A DNA stretch of 64,000 nucleotides from Pseudomonas fluorescens (GTDB lineage Bacteria > Pseudomonadota > Gammaproteobacteria > Pseudomonadales > Pseudomonadaceae). The stretch spans positions 1-64,000 of the forward strand of contig NZ_CABVIR010000005.1 of NCBI RefSeq assembly GCF_902498065.1, in the 5' to 3' direction. Numbering within the stretch: the stretch's first letter is position 1; every line of letters starts with the position of its first letter. The notes below the pieces were generated by a model. The model was given only the letters and a program-made list of their open reading frames with translations, did not search any database and had not been told where the DNA came from. Below are positions 44,979 to 51,868 of the stretch, one piece after another. The translations under genes and the position numbers were made by a program.

Positions 44979-45529
44979 GAGCGTGTCTCGCAGGCATCCA
45001 TGATGCGCTGGGCCTGAGGTTTCAAATGCGGGGCGAAATTGCACGGGCCGGTGCGACTGTCCAGCTGTTCGAGCAGGATCTTGTTCCAGGCCGTCCGGCA
45101 AGCGCCCGGCGAACCGGGTACGCAGCACACCAGCACGCCGTTACTCATGCCGGCCAGTGCCCGGGACTGCAGGCTGGACATGCCGATTTCCTCCAGCGAC
45201 ACCTGACGGAACAATTCGCCGAAACCTTCCACGTGTTTGTCCAGCAATGGCAGGACGGCTTGCGGCGTGTTGTCGCGGGCGGTGAACCCGGTACCGCCGG
45301 TCATCAGGACAACTTGCACTGCGGGGTCGGCGATCCACCGGGAAACGGTGGCGCGGATCTGATAGATATCGTCCTTGACCAGATCACGATCGATCAATAC
45401 ATGCCCGGCGGTTTGCAGCAAATCGGTCAGGGTCTGGCCCGAGGTGTCGGTGTCAAAGGTGCGCGTATCGCTGATGGTCAGCACGGCGATGTTCAGGGGT
45501 TCAAACGTGCGTTGCGCCAGATGGGCCAT
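44975..45529 (-). CDS. moaB: Molybdenum cofactor protein MoaB
   Basis: A 184-residue MoaB/MogA-type adenylyltransferase: NIAVLTISDTRTFDTDTSGQ at the start, VLMTGGTGFTARDNTP in the middle, and VPGSPGACRTAWNKILLEQ at the end. The ATG at 45529 has only a weak ribosome site; the frame upstream to 45937 runs through the pdxH end and shows no homology. First gene of moaB-moeA-ubiUVT, with a NarL box upstream. Confidence 0.92.
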   Translation of the reverse strand: MAHLAQRTFEPLNIAVLTISDTRTFDTDTSGQTLTDLLQTAGHVLIDRDLVKDDIYQIRATVSRWIADPAVQVVLMTGGTGFTARDNTPQAVLPLLDKHVEGFGELFRQVSLEEIGMSSLQSRALAGMSNGVLVCCVPGSPGACRTAWNKILLEQLDSRTGPCNFAPHLKPQAQRIMDACETRS

Positions 45530-45550
45530 GTCCAGGTTTTCCCGTAGATG

Positions 45551-45609
45551 AGGATATGGCCGCAAGCCTGAACCGGAATCCGTGATGAGCCTATTCCTCC
45601 AAGGAGGTA
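45551..45609 (-). promoter_or_regulatory. NarL 7-2-7 site and -10 of the moaB operon
   Basis: On the minus strand TACCTCC-TT-GGAGGAA (45609-45594) is a NarL palindrome. A -10-like TATCCT (45556-45551) begins 45.5 bases from its centre, the same as at narX and the second dnr. Confidence 0.6.
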
Positions 45610-45620
45610 CCTCGTCGAGC

Positions 45621-46268
45621 TCAAGGTGCGAGGCGACTTCGTTTCCAGGCACCTTCATGCAGACGGTAGTCGATACGGTCATGCAAACGGTCGGCGCGGC
45701 CCTGCCAGAACTCCAGGCGCTCGGGATGCAGGCAGTAGCCGCCCCAGTGCTCGGGTCGCGGCACGGTCTGGCCGACGAAGCGCTTGATGGTGTCGGCCAG
45801 CAGCGATTCAAGCGCTGCACGACCGGCCAGCGGACGGCTTTGCGGTGAAGCCCAGGCGCCGAGACGACTGGCCATGGAACGGGAATCGAAGTACGCGTCC
45901 GACAGCGCCGGGTCGAGTCTGGACACCCGGCCTTCAATCCGCACCTGTCGCTCCAGCCCCGGCCAGAAGAACGTCATGGCGGCATAGGGATTGGCGGCCA
46001 GTTGCTGGCCCTTGTCACTCTGGTAATGGCCGAAGAACGTGAAACCTTCCTCGCTCAAGCCCTTGAGCAACAGGACGCGGCAGTGCGGCCGCCCCTCGCT
46101 GTCGACCGTCGCCAACATCATGCTATTGGCTTCCACAGGCGCACTCTCGGTGTCACGGGCCTGTTGCAGCCATTGCCGAAACATCGCCAAAGGGTCATCC
46201 AGCGCATGCTCGTCCTGCAAGCCATACAGGGTGTAGTTGCGGCGCATCTGGGCCAGGGAAAGTGGCAT
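45621..46268 (-). CDS. pdxH: Pyridoxamine 5'-phosphate oxidase PdxH
   Basis: An FMN enzyme that makes pyridoxal 5'-phosphate; 215 residues, the usual length. Motifs: [42 protein letters not shown], and the end [18 protein letters not shown] with RSRLAP. ATG 46268 has GGAG nine bases before it. Its place in a denitrification region is unusual; it may be separate or read from norR upstream. Confidence 0.95.
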   Translation of the reverse strand: MPLSLAQMRRNYTLYGLQDEHALDDPLAMFRQWLQQARDTESAPVEANSMMLATVDSEGRPHCRVLLLKGLSEEGFTFFGHYQSDKGQQLAANPYAAMTFFWPGLERQVRIEGRVSRLDPALSDAYFDSRSMASRLGAWASPQSRPLAGRAALESLLADTIKRFVGQTVPRPEHWGGYCLHPERLEFWQGRADRLHDRIDYRLHEGAWKRSRLAP

Positions 46269-46288
46269 GACGGTGATCTCCGGTAGGT

Positions 46289-46317
46289 TTTGCGCAGTGT
46301 GCGAGGCACTGCGCAAA
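46289..46317 (-). terminator. Strong hairpin between norR and pdxH
   Basis: TTTGCGCAGTG and CACTGCGCAAA form a perfect 11-base stem with a seven-base loop, 21 bases before the pdxH ATG. There is no T-run. It may end norR transcription or act in the pdxH leader. Confidence 0.45.
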
Positions 46318-46346
46318 CCGACCTTGACCGCCATCAACAGTGTTGA

Positions 46347-47876
46347 TTACTTGAGTCGCAGACGCCGCGCCAGTTTGTGCAAATTGCTCGGGTCGACTTC
46401 CAGAATCCGCGCCGCGCTGGCCCAGTTTTCACCGGACAGGCTCAGCGCCTGGAGAATTTTCTTGCGTTGATAGTCGTCGACCGCTTCACCCAGCGGCTGG
46501 AACGGCAGATCAGCCGGCACAGCGTCGCAAGATTCTGTCGTCACCTGCGGTGCGTTCGTCGCACTGTCGAGGTCAAGAATCTCGGGTTCCAGCGTCATGA
46601 TCAAAGCACGACTGGTACCGCGACTGAGCTGCTTCAATGCGGCACGGCTGATGACATGCTCCAGCTCGCGCACGTTGCCCGGCCAGGTATACGCCAGCAG
46701 CGCACGTTCGGCCGCCGGCGACAGACGCAGGCCACGCAGGCCGAGCCTTGCCCGATTGAGCTCAAGGAAATGCCCGGCCAGCATCAACACATCATTACCA
46801 CGTTCCCGCAACGACGGGATCGGCACCGGATACACCGAGAGACGGTGATACAAATCGGCCCGAAACAAGCCATCGCGGATGCTGTCCGGCAGGTGCCGGT
46901 TGGTGGCGGCGATGATGCGCACATCGACATGCAGCGGCTTGTCGGCGCCCAGGCGCTGGATCTCGCCGTTCTGCAGAGTGCGCAGCAGTTTCGCTTGCAC
47001 ACTTAACGGCAACTCACCGACTTCATCGAGAAACAGCGTGCCACCGTTGGCCGCATCGAACCGCCCGGCGCGGTCACTGGTGGCGCCGGAGAAGGCGCCT
47101 TTGACATGACCGAACAATTCACTTTCCGCCAACGACTCCGGCAAGGCCGCGCAGTTGACCTGAATCAGCGGCTTGTGGCTGCGCCGTGACAGACGATGCA
47201 AGCGCCGCGCGAACAGCTCTTTGCCAACGCCGGTCTCGCCCAGCAGCAACACTGGCAAATCGGAGTCGGCCAGCACGTCCAGCTCATTGAGTAGCTGATG
47301 CAACACCTCACTCTGACCCAGGATCTCGCCCTCCTCGACCGGCATGCGCAAACCCTGGGGATCGCTGCGGGACAGACGCAAGCTGCGGTTTTCCTGTTCC
47401 AGGCGAGTGACCCGCACGGCCGCTTCGATCTGCAAGGTGCAGCGCTTGAGTTCCTCCCGGGCACGGCTGTCGAAGGTCCCGGCGTGCAGGGCATCGAGGG
47501 TGATCGCGCCCCAGATCCGGCCCTCGACATACAGGCTCACGCCCATGCAGTCATGCACCGGCAGCGGTTCGCCGATGTGGTTGTCGAGCAAACCGTCGTA
47601 AGGATCCGGCAGGCGGCTGTCGGGCTCGAACCAGACGGGTTCGCGCGATGCCATGATCGCCGCCAGTCGAGGATGCTGGGCGATGACGAACCGGCGCCCC
47701 AACGCTTCATGCACCAGCCCCACCGTCGCCACGGGCCTGAGGCTGTCGTCATCCAGACGCAACAATCCCACCGCGCCACTGTTGAAGTATTCGCGCAGGG
47801 TCTGGACCAATCGTTGCAACCGCACAGCATTGGGCAACTCGACAATCAGGTCGGCCGCCAGGCTTTCACGCAACAT
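46347..47876 (-). CDS. norR: NO-responsive sigma-54 activator NorR
   Basis: A 509-residue enhancer-binding protein: GAF domain (about 15-155) that binds NO through non-heme iron in E. coli, AAA+ domain with Walker A GETGVGKE (213-220) and sigma-54 contact loop GAFSGA (260-265; the classic loop is GAFTGA), and a Fis-type helix-turn-helix at the end (SGENWASAARILEVDPSNLH). It starts at ATG 47876, directly beside one of three NorR-type sites, so autoregulation is likely. The divergent target is the di-iron repair gene at 48032. Confidence 0.93.
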   Translation of the reverse strand: MLRESLAADLIVELPNAVRLQRLVQTLREYFNSGAVGLLRLDDDSLRPVATVGLVHEALGRRFVIAQHPRLAAIMASREPVWFEPDSRLPDPYDGLLDNHIGEPLPVHDCMGVSLYVEGRIWGAITLDALHAGTFDSRAREELKRCTLQIEAAVRVTRLEQENRSLRLSRSDPQGLRMPVEEGEILGQSEVLHQLLNELDVLADSDLPVLLLGETGVGKELFARRLHRLSRRSHKPLIQVNCAALPESLAESELFGHVKGAFSGATSDRAGRFDAANGGTLFLDEVGELPLSVQAKLLRTLQNGEIQRLGADKPLHVDVRIIAATNRHLPDSIRDGLFRADLYHRLSVYPVPIPSLRERGNDVLMLAGHFLELNRARLGLRGLRLSPAAERALLAYTWPGNVRELEHVISRAALKQLSRGTSRALIMTLEPEILDLDSATNAPQVTTESCDAVPADLPFQPLGEAVDDYQRKKILQALSLSGENWASAARILEVDPSNLHKLARRLRLK

Positions 47877-47933
47877 GGTTTTAATTACCCTCTATGGTGG
47901 GATTCACCCTAATGCGTCAGGGTGCGCATCACC
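47877..47933 (+). promoter_or_regulatory. Three NorR enhancer sites
   Basis: GGTTTTAATTACC (47877-47889), GGTGGGATTCACC (47896-47908) and GGTGCGCATCACC (47921-47933) each fit GGT-N7-ACC, which contains the NorR consensus GT-N7-AC. Three sites before a sigma-54 promoter is the arrangement known from E. coli norVW. Confidence 0.78.
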
Positions 47934-47957
47934 ACAACTAAAAATAAATTCATATTT

Positions 47958-47970
47958 ATCAATAAGTTAA
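47958..47970 (+). promoter_or_regulatory. IHF site between NorR sites and sigma-54 promoter
   Basis: TATCAATAAGTTA matches the IHF consensus WATCAA-N4-TTR at every fixed base and lies in an AT-rich stretch between enhancers and promoter, where bending is needed. Confidence 0.6.
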
Positions 47971-47974
47971 ATAT

Positions 47975-47990
47975 GGCATGCCCGATGCAA
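47975..47990 (+). promoter_or_regulatory. Sigma-54 promoter of dnrN
   Basis: TGGCATGCCCGATGCA has the invariant GG and GC at the correct distance (consensus TGGCAC-N5-TTGCA; two mismatches). The predicted start is about 30 bases before ATG 48032. Confidence 0.78.
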
Positions 47991-48031
47991 CGAGCCAGAG
48001 GAACCGTTGAAACCCAAACAAGGAACCCCTG

Positions 48032-48706
48032 ATGAGCCAGACCCTACTGGAACAAAGCCTCGGCCAACTGGCCTGCGACATTCCCGGCGCTACCCGGATC
48101 TTCCATAGCTTCAAACTGGACTTCTGTTGCGGCGGGCATAAAAGCCTGCGGGACGCGGCCCTCGGCAAAGACCTCGATCCGCTGCTGATTGCCGATGCCC
48201 TGCACACCCTGCAGGACGCTGGCGAAACCCAGCACGACTGGCGCACCGAAACGTCCGAGGCGTTGATTGCCCACCTCCTGACGCGCTACCACGCCCGCCA
48301 TCGCGAGCAACTGCCGGAACTGATCCGGCTGGCCCGGCGCGTCGAGCAAGTGCATGGCGCACGCAGCAGCTGCCCCAATGGCCTGGCCGATCTGCTGAGC
48401 GACATGCAGCAGGAACTCGAAGGTCACATGCTCAAGGAAGAACAAGTGCTCTTCCCGATGCTGCAACAGGGCATCGGCCCTCAGGCCGCACCGCCGATCC
48501 AGGTGTTGCGCTTTGAACACGATCAACATGGTGAAGCGCTGGAAAAAATGCTCGCCCTGACCCACCACATCACGCCACCGGCCGATGCCTGCAATACCTG
48601 GCGCGCACTCTATCGCGGGCTGCTGGAATTCAAGGACGACCTGATGCAACACATTCATCTGGAAAACAACGTGCTGTTCATCAATGCCCTCAAACCGCGC
48701 CATTGA
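48032..48706 (+). CDS. dnrN: Iron-sulfur cluster repair di-iron protein (DnrN/YtfE/ScdA)
   Basis: Repairs iron-sulfur clusters damaged by nitric oxide. The 224-residue protein has the N-terminal ScdA domain with C32-C33 in LDFCCGGHKSLRDAA and a hemerythrin-like domain with spaced histidines (HLLTRYHARHREQL, EGHMLKEEQVLFPML, LRFEHDQHGEAL, HIHLENNVLF). AAGGA precedes ATG 48032. The promoter makes NO, through NorR, the expected signal. Confidence 0.93.
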   Translation: MSQTLLEQSLGQLACDIPGATRIFHSFKLDFCCGGHKSLRDAALGKDLDPLLIADALHTLQDAGETQHDWRTETSEALIAHLLTRYHARHREQLPELIRLARRVEQVHGARSSCPNGLADLLSDMQQELEGHMLKEEQVLFPMLQQGIGPQAAPPIQVLRFEHDQHGEALEKMLALTHHITPPADACNTWRALYRGLLEFKDDLMQHIHLENNVLFINALKPRH

Positions 48707-48724
48707 TCGCACTAAACCCGTGAC

Positions 48725-48803
48725 GCCGCTTTCGCGAGCCAGGCTCTCTCCCACATTGGATGACCGTCCCCTGTGGGCGTTGAGCCTGCTCGCGAATGGC
48801 GCC
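48725..48803. repeat. Inverted REP pair (REPIN) behind dnrN
   Basis: GCCGCTTTCGCGAGCCAGGCT (from 48725) and AGCCTGCTCGCGAATGGCGC (to 48802) are inverted REP halves in the 155-base gap between dnrN and the convergent membrane-protein gene. Confidence 0.75.
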
Positions 48804-48861
48804 ACCTCGGATTGACGGGTTTACAGCGCGATGTTCAACGCCATTACATTCACCGTCGCGA

Positions 48862-49299
48862 TCAACCCTGCCAATAGAACATGGCCTTGGCCAGGATCAC
48901 GATCAACACCATGTGCGCGAGAATGCTGCGGCGAATCCAGGTAGCGCGGGTCGTGGACAACCGCGCGCTTTTCAACCAATACGCCAGCAACAAGTAATGG
49001 CCGATGATGCTCAGGGCCAGGATGATTTTCAGGCTCAGCAACGTACCAAAACTGCTGGCCAGCGGCTGGCTCAAGACTCCGCGGTGTTGCCACGCGAGCG
49101 CGATGCCGGCGCCATACAACAGCAACACCACACCGTGCAGCACCTTGCGCGAGCGCACGGCAATTGCCTGATCCGCCGTCACTCGCGTCGTCTCTGCCAG
49201 CGGCTGGCGTGCGCGGTGCCAGATCACCACTTCGAAAAACAGCGTGCCGATGAAGGCGATGGCTGCCAGCAAATGCGCAATCAGCAAAAAGGGATACAT
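48862..49299 (-). CDS. Integral membrane protein, CopD-like
   Basis: A 145-residue protein with four membrane segments (about 4-26, 48-70, 80-105, 122-143) and histidines in or near them (LLIAHLLAAIAF, SRKVLHGVVLLLYG, IIGHYLLLAYW, ILAHMVLIVILAKAMF), which suggests heme or copper binding as in CopD-like proteins. It is 28 bases behind nnrS and probably in its transcript; role unknown. GAGGTGG precedes ATG 49299. A competing frame (48821-49309) has no such pattern. Confidence 0.78.
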   Translation of the reverse strand: MYPFLLIAHLLAAIAFIGTLFFEVVIWHRARQPLAETTRVTADQAIAVRSRKVLHGVVLLLYGAGIALAWQHRGVLSQPLASSFGTLLSLKIILALSIIGHYLLLAYWLKSARLSTTRATWIRRSILAHMVLIVILAKAMFYWQG

Positions 49300-49327
49300 C
49301 AGCACCCACCTCTGTTCGTTGGCCTGT

Positions 49328-50518
49328 TCAACCCGGATGACCGTCGACCCGAGCCCGCAGCAGCATCGGCCCATAGCGCCAGGCGTACAGCGCAAACGCC
49401 AGCGCCCAGCACAGGCCGGCCAGCCACAACGCCGGCAGGGGGAAAAACACAATCAACACGACCCGACTCAGACACGCCAGGTTGAGCAAAATGAACGCCA
49501 AGGTCATGCCCGACGGAGGCTCCAGCGCACGGCCGGTATGCCCGAGCGTTACCCGGGCGATCATCGCCAGCACCAGACCGCCCATGGCCCCGATGGTCAG
49601 GCAATGCACCGCCAGGCTCGGGTTCAGCGGCACGCCGAAATGCCACAGCGCCATGCCGAGACAAGCCACCGCCAACCAGCCGTAAGCCAGGTGCAGCGAC
49701 CACAACAACGGCACGCGCCACAGTGCGCGATCGTGCCAGCGCACCAGCCGTACCAGATGCCCCGCGCCCAGCACCGCGAACAGTAAGCCCACCCAAATAT
49801 TGGGGTTGAGCGCAGGGCCGGCGGCATACAACAACGCCACCAGGGGCGAGCCAATCAGCAGCAGCCAATCCAGCCACGGCCAAGGTGCAACAGCGTCAAC
49901 CCGACCGAGGCCGCGCTGGGTGAAAAACGGAATGACGCGCCCACCGATCAACCCCATCATGGCCGCCACCAGCCAGATGCCGGTCAGCACGCCCTGACGC
50001 TGCCAGCCTTCATGACCTTCGACCAACCCCAACAGAGACAATCCGTCGGCCCCGGCCAGCAACAGCAGAACCGCCACAATCGGGTAGTTGCGCTTTTGCC
50101 GCACCTTCCACAGCGTGAAGCCCATCAACACCGCCACCGCCAGCGGGAACGCCATTTCCAGCACCACCAGCAGCGGCCATGGCGCATTGACCAGCCACGC
50201 CACGCGCGCCGCCAACCACAGCAGCGCCAGGGCGGCCAACGGTTTGCCGCTAAGGCCAGGTCGACCGGTCCAGGTCTGAACGGCCGTCAGCAGGAAGCCT
50301 GCAATAATTGCCAACCCGAACCCGAACAGCAATTCATGCCGATGCCAGCCCAGCCAACCGCCGGCCGGCTGCCAGGCGGACAACGAACCGCTGAAGGCCG
50401 CCAGCCAAAGCGGGATGGCCAGCACGGCCAACAGGCCGCCCGCGAGGAAGAACGGCCGAAAGGCCAGTCGTAACAGTGGCGCGATGGTCATCGCTTTACG
50501 GCGGTCAAGCACTTGCAT
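49328..50518 (-). CDS. nnrS: NnrS family heme-copper membrane protein
   Basis: NnrS proteins are multi-pass membrane proteins that protect against NO stress in denitrifiers. The 396-residue product starts with LLRLAFRPFFLAGGLLAVLA, contains GWHRHELLFGFGLAIIAGFLLTAV (conserved His pair), GGRVIPFFTQRGL and HCLTIGAMGGLVLAMIARV, with about 12 membrane segments. ATG 50518 has AAAGGAG seven bases upstream, better than ATG 50491. An Anr-like box lies upstream. Confidence 0.92.
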   Translation of the reverse strand: MQVLDRRKAMTIAPLLRLAFRPFFLAGGLLAVLAIPLWLAAFSGSLSAWQPAGGWLGWHRHELLFGFGLAIIAGFLLTAVQTWTGRPGLSGKPLAALALLWLAARVAWLVNAPWPLLVVLEMAFPLAVAVLMGFTLWKVRQKRNYPIVAVLLLLAGADGLSLLGLVEGHEGWQRQGVLTGIWLVAAMMGLIGGRVIPFFTQRGLGRVDAVAPWPWLDWLLLIGSPLVALLYAAGPALNPNIWVGLLFAVLGAGHLVRLVRWHDRALWRVPLLWSLHLAYGWLAVACLGMALWHFGVPLNPSLAVHCLTIGAMGGLVLAMIARVTLGHTGRALEPPSGMTLAFILLNLACLSRVVLIVFFPLPALWLAGLCWALAFALYAWRYGPMLLRARVDGHPG

Positions 50519-50583
50519 AAAGCCACTCCTTTACCTTGTTGCTGAACCGGCGCCAACGTGCGCGCCAGGTAAATCCAAGTGCA

Positions 50584-50625
50584 ATCATCGGGTATTGCCG
50601 AGCAATTGCCTTTGTCGCAGATCAA
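50584..50625 (-). promoter_or_regulatory. Anr/Dnr-like box and -10 of nnrS
   Basis: TTGTCGCAGATCAA (50612-50625) matches the box at 8 of 10 bases. On the minus strand -10 GATGAT (50589-50584) starts 29.5 bases from its centre. On the plus strand no good -10 stands at that distance, so nnrS is the better candidate target. The rest of the gap to 50855 holds only an AGGGTT/AACCCT hairpin (50718-50734). Confidence 0.5.
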
Positions 50626-50855
50626 GTGTGCAAGGGCCGTGCCCCCGCTACAGATCAACGGCCGGCGGCGCATCTTTACTGCCAAGACGACTGGCACAGG
50701 GTACAAATGACCATTAAAGGGTTGTTTTAACCCTGATTGCGTTGGTCTTTTTTACCCTGCCCCTCTTCTATCCCAATAAACAAAGGCCTCCAGGCATGGC
50801 CCGCGTCTTGCTCAAGCCTTGGGAACTCAAAGCAACCTCGATCCCGGGAGCCCTC

Positions 50856-50945
50856 ATGAAAAAAGTCGTCCAGCCTCTGGCCTGGTTTGTGGTGTTGACC
50901 TCCGTGCTGGCGCTGGCCAGCGGCATTTCCCTGGGCCTTGTCTGA
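50856..50945 (+). CDS. Putative 29-residue membrane peptide upstream of dnr
   Basis: MKKVVQPLAWFVVLTSVLAL, then ASGISLGLV: two lysines followed by one membrane-spanning stretch. GGGAG lies five bases before ATG 50856. An in-frame ATG at 50796 with AAAGG nine bases upstream would give a 49-residue form. It lies 43 bases before dnr on the same strand. I do not recognise it; it could be a small membrane protein or a leader peptide. Confidence 0.4.
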   Translation: MKKVVQPLAWFVVLTSVLALASGISLGLV

Positions 50946-50988
50946 TTCTTGATCGCAAGCCCCTCCTCAACTTTCAGGATGAATTCCC

Positions 50989-51672
50989 ATGGTGCTCCAT
51001 CGCGTCCATCACCAGATTCTGCGCAGCCATCATTTGTTCGAGCCGTTGAACGAAGAACAGTTGGATGAATTGATGAGTACCAGCCATTTGCTGAGCATCG
51101 ACAAAGGCGAGCCGTTGTTCCGTCAGGGCGAACCGGCCGATTCGTTCTACTTCGTGATTGCCGGGGCGGTGAAAATCTACCGCCTGACACCCGACGGGCA
51201 GGAAAAAGTATTTGAGGTCATCGGCGATCGGCAAACCTTCGCCGAAGCGATGATGCTGATGGACACTCCGAACTACGTGGCCTCGGCCGAAGCGGTCTGC
51301 CCAACCCAGCTCTACCGGTTATCCAACAGCACCTACATGCGCTTGCTGCAGAGCAACAGCCGTCTCACCTTCGCGCTGCTGGGCAAGCTCTGCGTTCGCC
51401 TGCATCAACGGGTCAACGAAATCGAAACCCTGTCACTAAAAAACGCCACCCACCGGGTCGTGCGTTATCTGCTGACGCAACTGGTGCGCCAGCAAACCAT
51501 CGACAGTCAATTCGAACTGCCGATGGCCAAGCAACTGATTGCCGGCCACCTGTCGATCCAGCCGGAAACGTTTTCGCGGATCATCCGCCGTCTGATCGAT
51601 GAAAAAATCATTACCCAGGACGGCCGCCAGATCGCCATTCTTGATCGTCCGCGCCTGGAACAGTTCGAGTGA
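50989..51672 (+). CDS. dnr: Denitrification regulator Dnr
   Basis: A 227-residue Crp/Fnr-family regulator, the same length as P. aeruginosa Dnr and close to it in the parts I remember (SHHLFEPL, FRQGEPA, VKIYRLTP, NEIETLSLKNATHRVVRYLL, GHLSIQPETFSRI, AILDRPRLEQFE). With heme it senses NO and activates nir, nor and nos promoters at TTGAT-N4-ATCAA boxes. No N-terminal cluster cysteines are present. No clear box of its own is seen close upstream. Confidence 0.95.
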   Translation: MVLHRVHHQILRSHHLFEPLNEEQLDELMSTSHLLSIDKGEPLFRQGEPADSFYFVIAGAVKIYRLTPDGQEKVFEVIGDRQTFAEAMMLMDTPNYVASAEAVCPTQLYRLSNSTYMRLLQSNSRLTFALLGKLCVRLHQRVNEIETLSLKNATHRVVRYLLTQLVRQQTIDSQFELPMAKQLIAGHLSIQPETFSRIIRRLIDEKIITQDGRQIAILDRPRLEQFE

Positions 51673-51677
51673 GCAGC

Positions 51678-51860
51678 ATGCCCGTCTGCCTGTATTGCCA
51701 ACACGCCAATCCATCAAAAGACACCGAATGCCGCCAATGCGGCATGCCGCTGCCGGCATTGGCCGAACGCGCCGGGGAGCGCCGGCAGCGTCGGTTCATG
51801 GGGTTCTGCATCGGCCTGACGATTTTTTGCGTGGCGATGTTTTTCTGGCTGCCGCGCTGA
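51678..51860 (+). CDS. dnrP: DnrP-like small zinc-ribbon membrane protein
   Basis: A 60-residue protein with a zinc-ribbon (CLYCQHANPSKDTECRQCG: two C-x2-C pairs) and one C-terminal membrane helix (GFCIGLTIFCVAMFFWL). A gene of this kind follows dnr in other pseudomonads (DnrP; symbol by position and appearance). It starts five bases behind the dnr stop, with only a weak ribosome site, and is convergent with norD. Confidence 0.75.
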   Translation: MPVCLYCQHANPSKDTECRQCGMPLPALAERAGERRQRRFMGFCIGLTIFCVAMFFWLPR

Positions 51861-51868
51861 AGCCAGGG

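Noticed and set aside
49244-49786. 180-residue plus-strand frame opposite nnrS
   Set aside because: Gln/Arg/Pro-rich antisense translation typical of shadows in high-GC DNA; no start signal.
50944-50959. TTGATCGCAAG just upstream of dnr as an Anr box
   Set aside because: Only the left half matches; the right half is absent.
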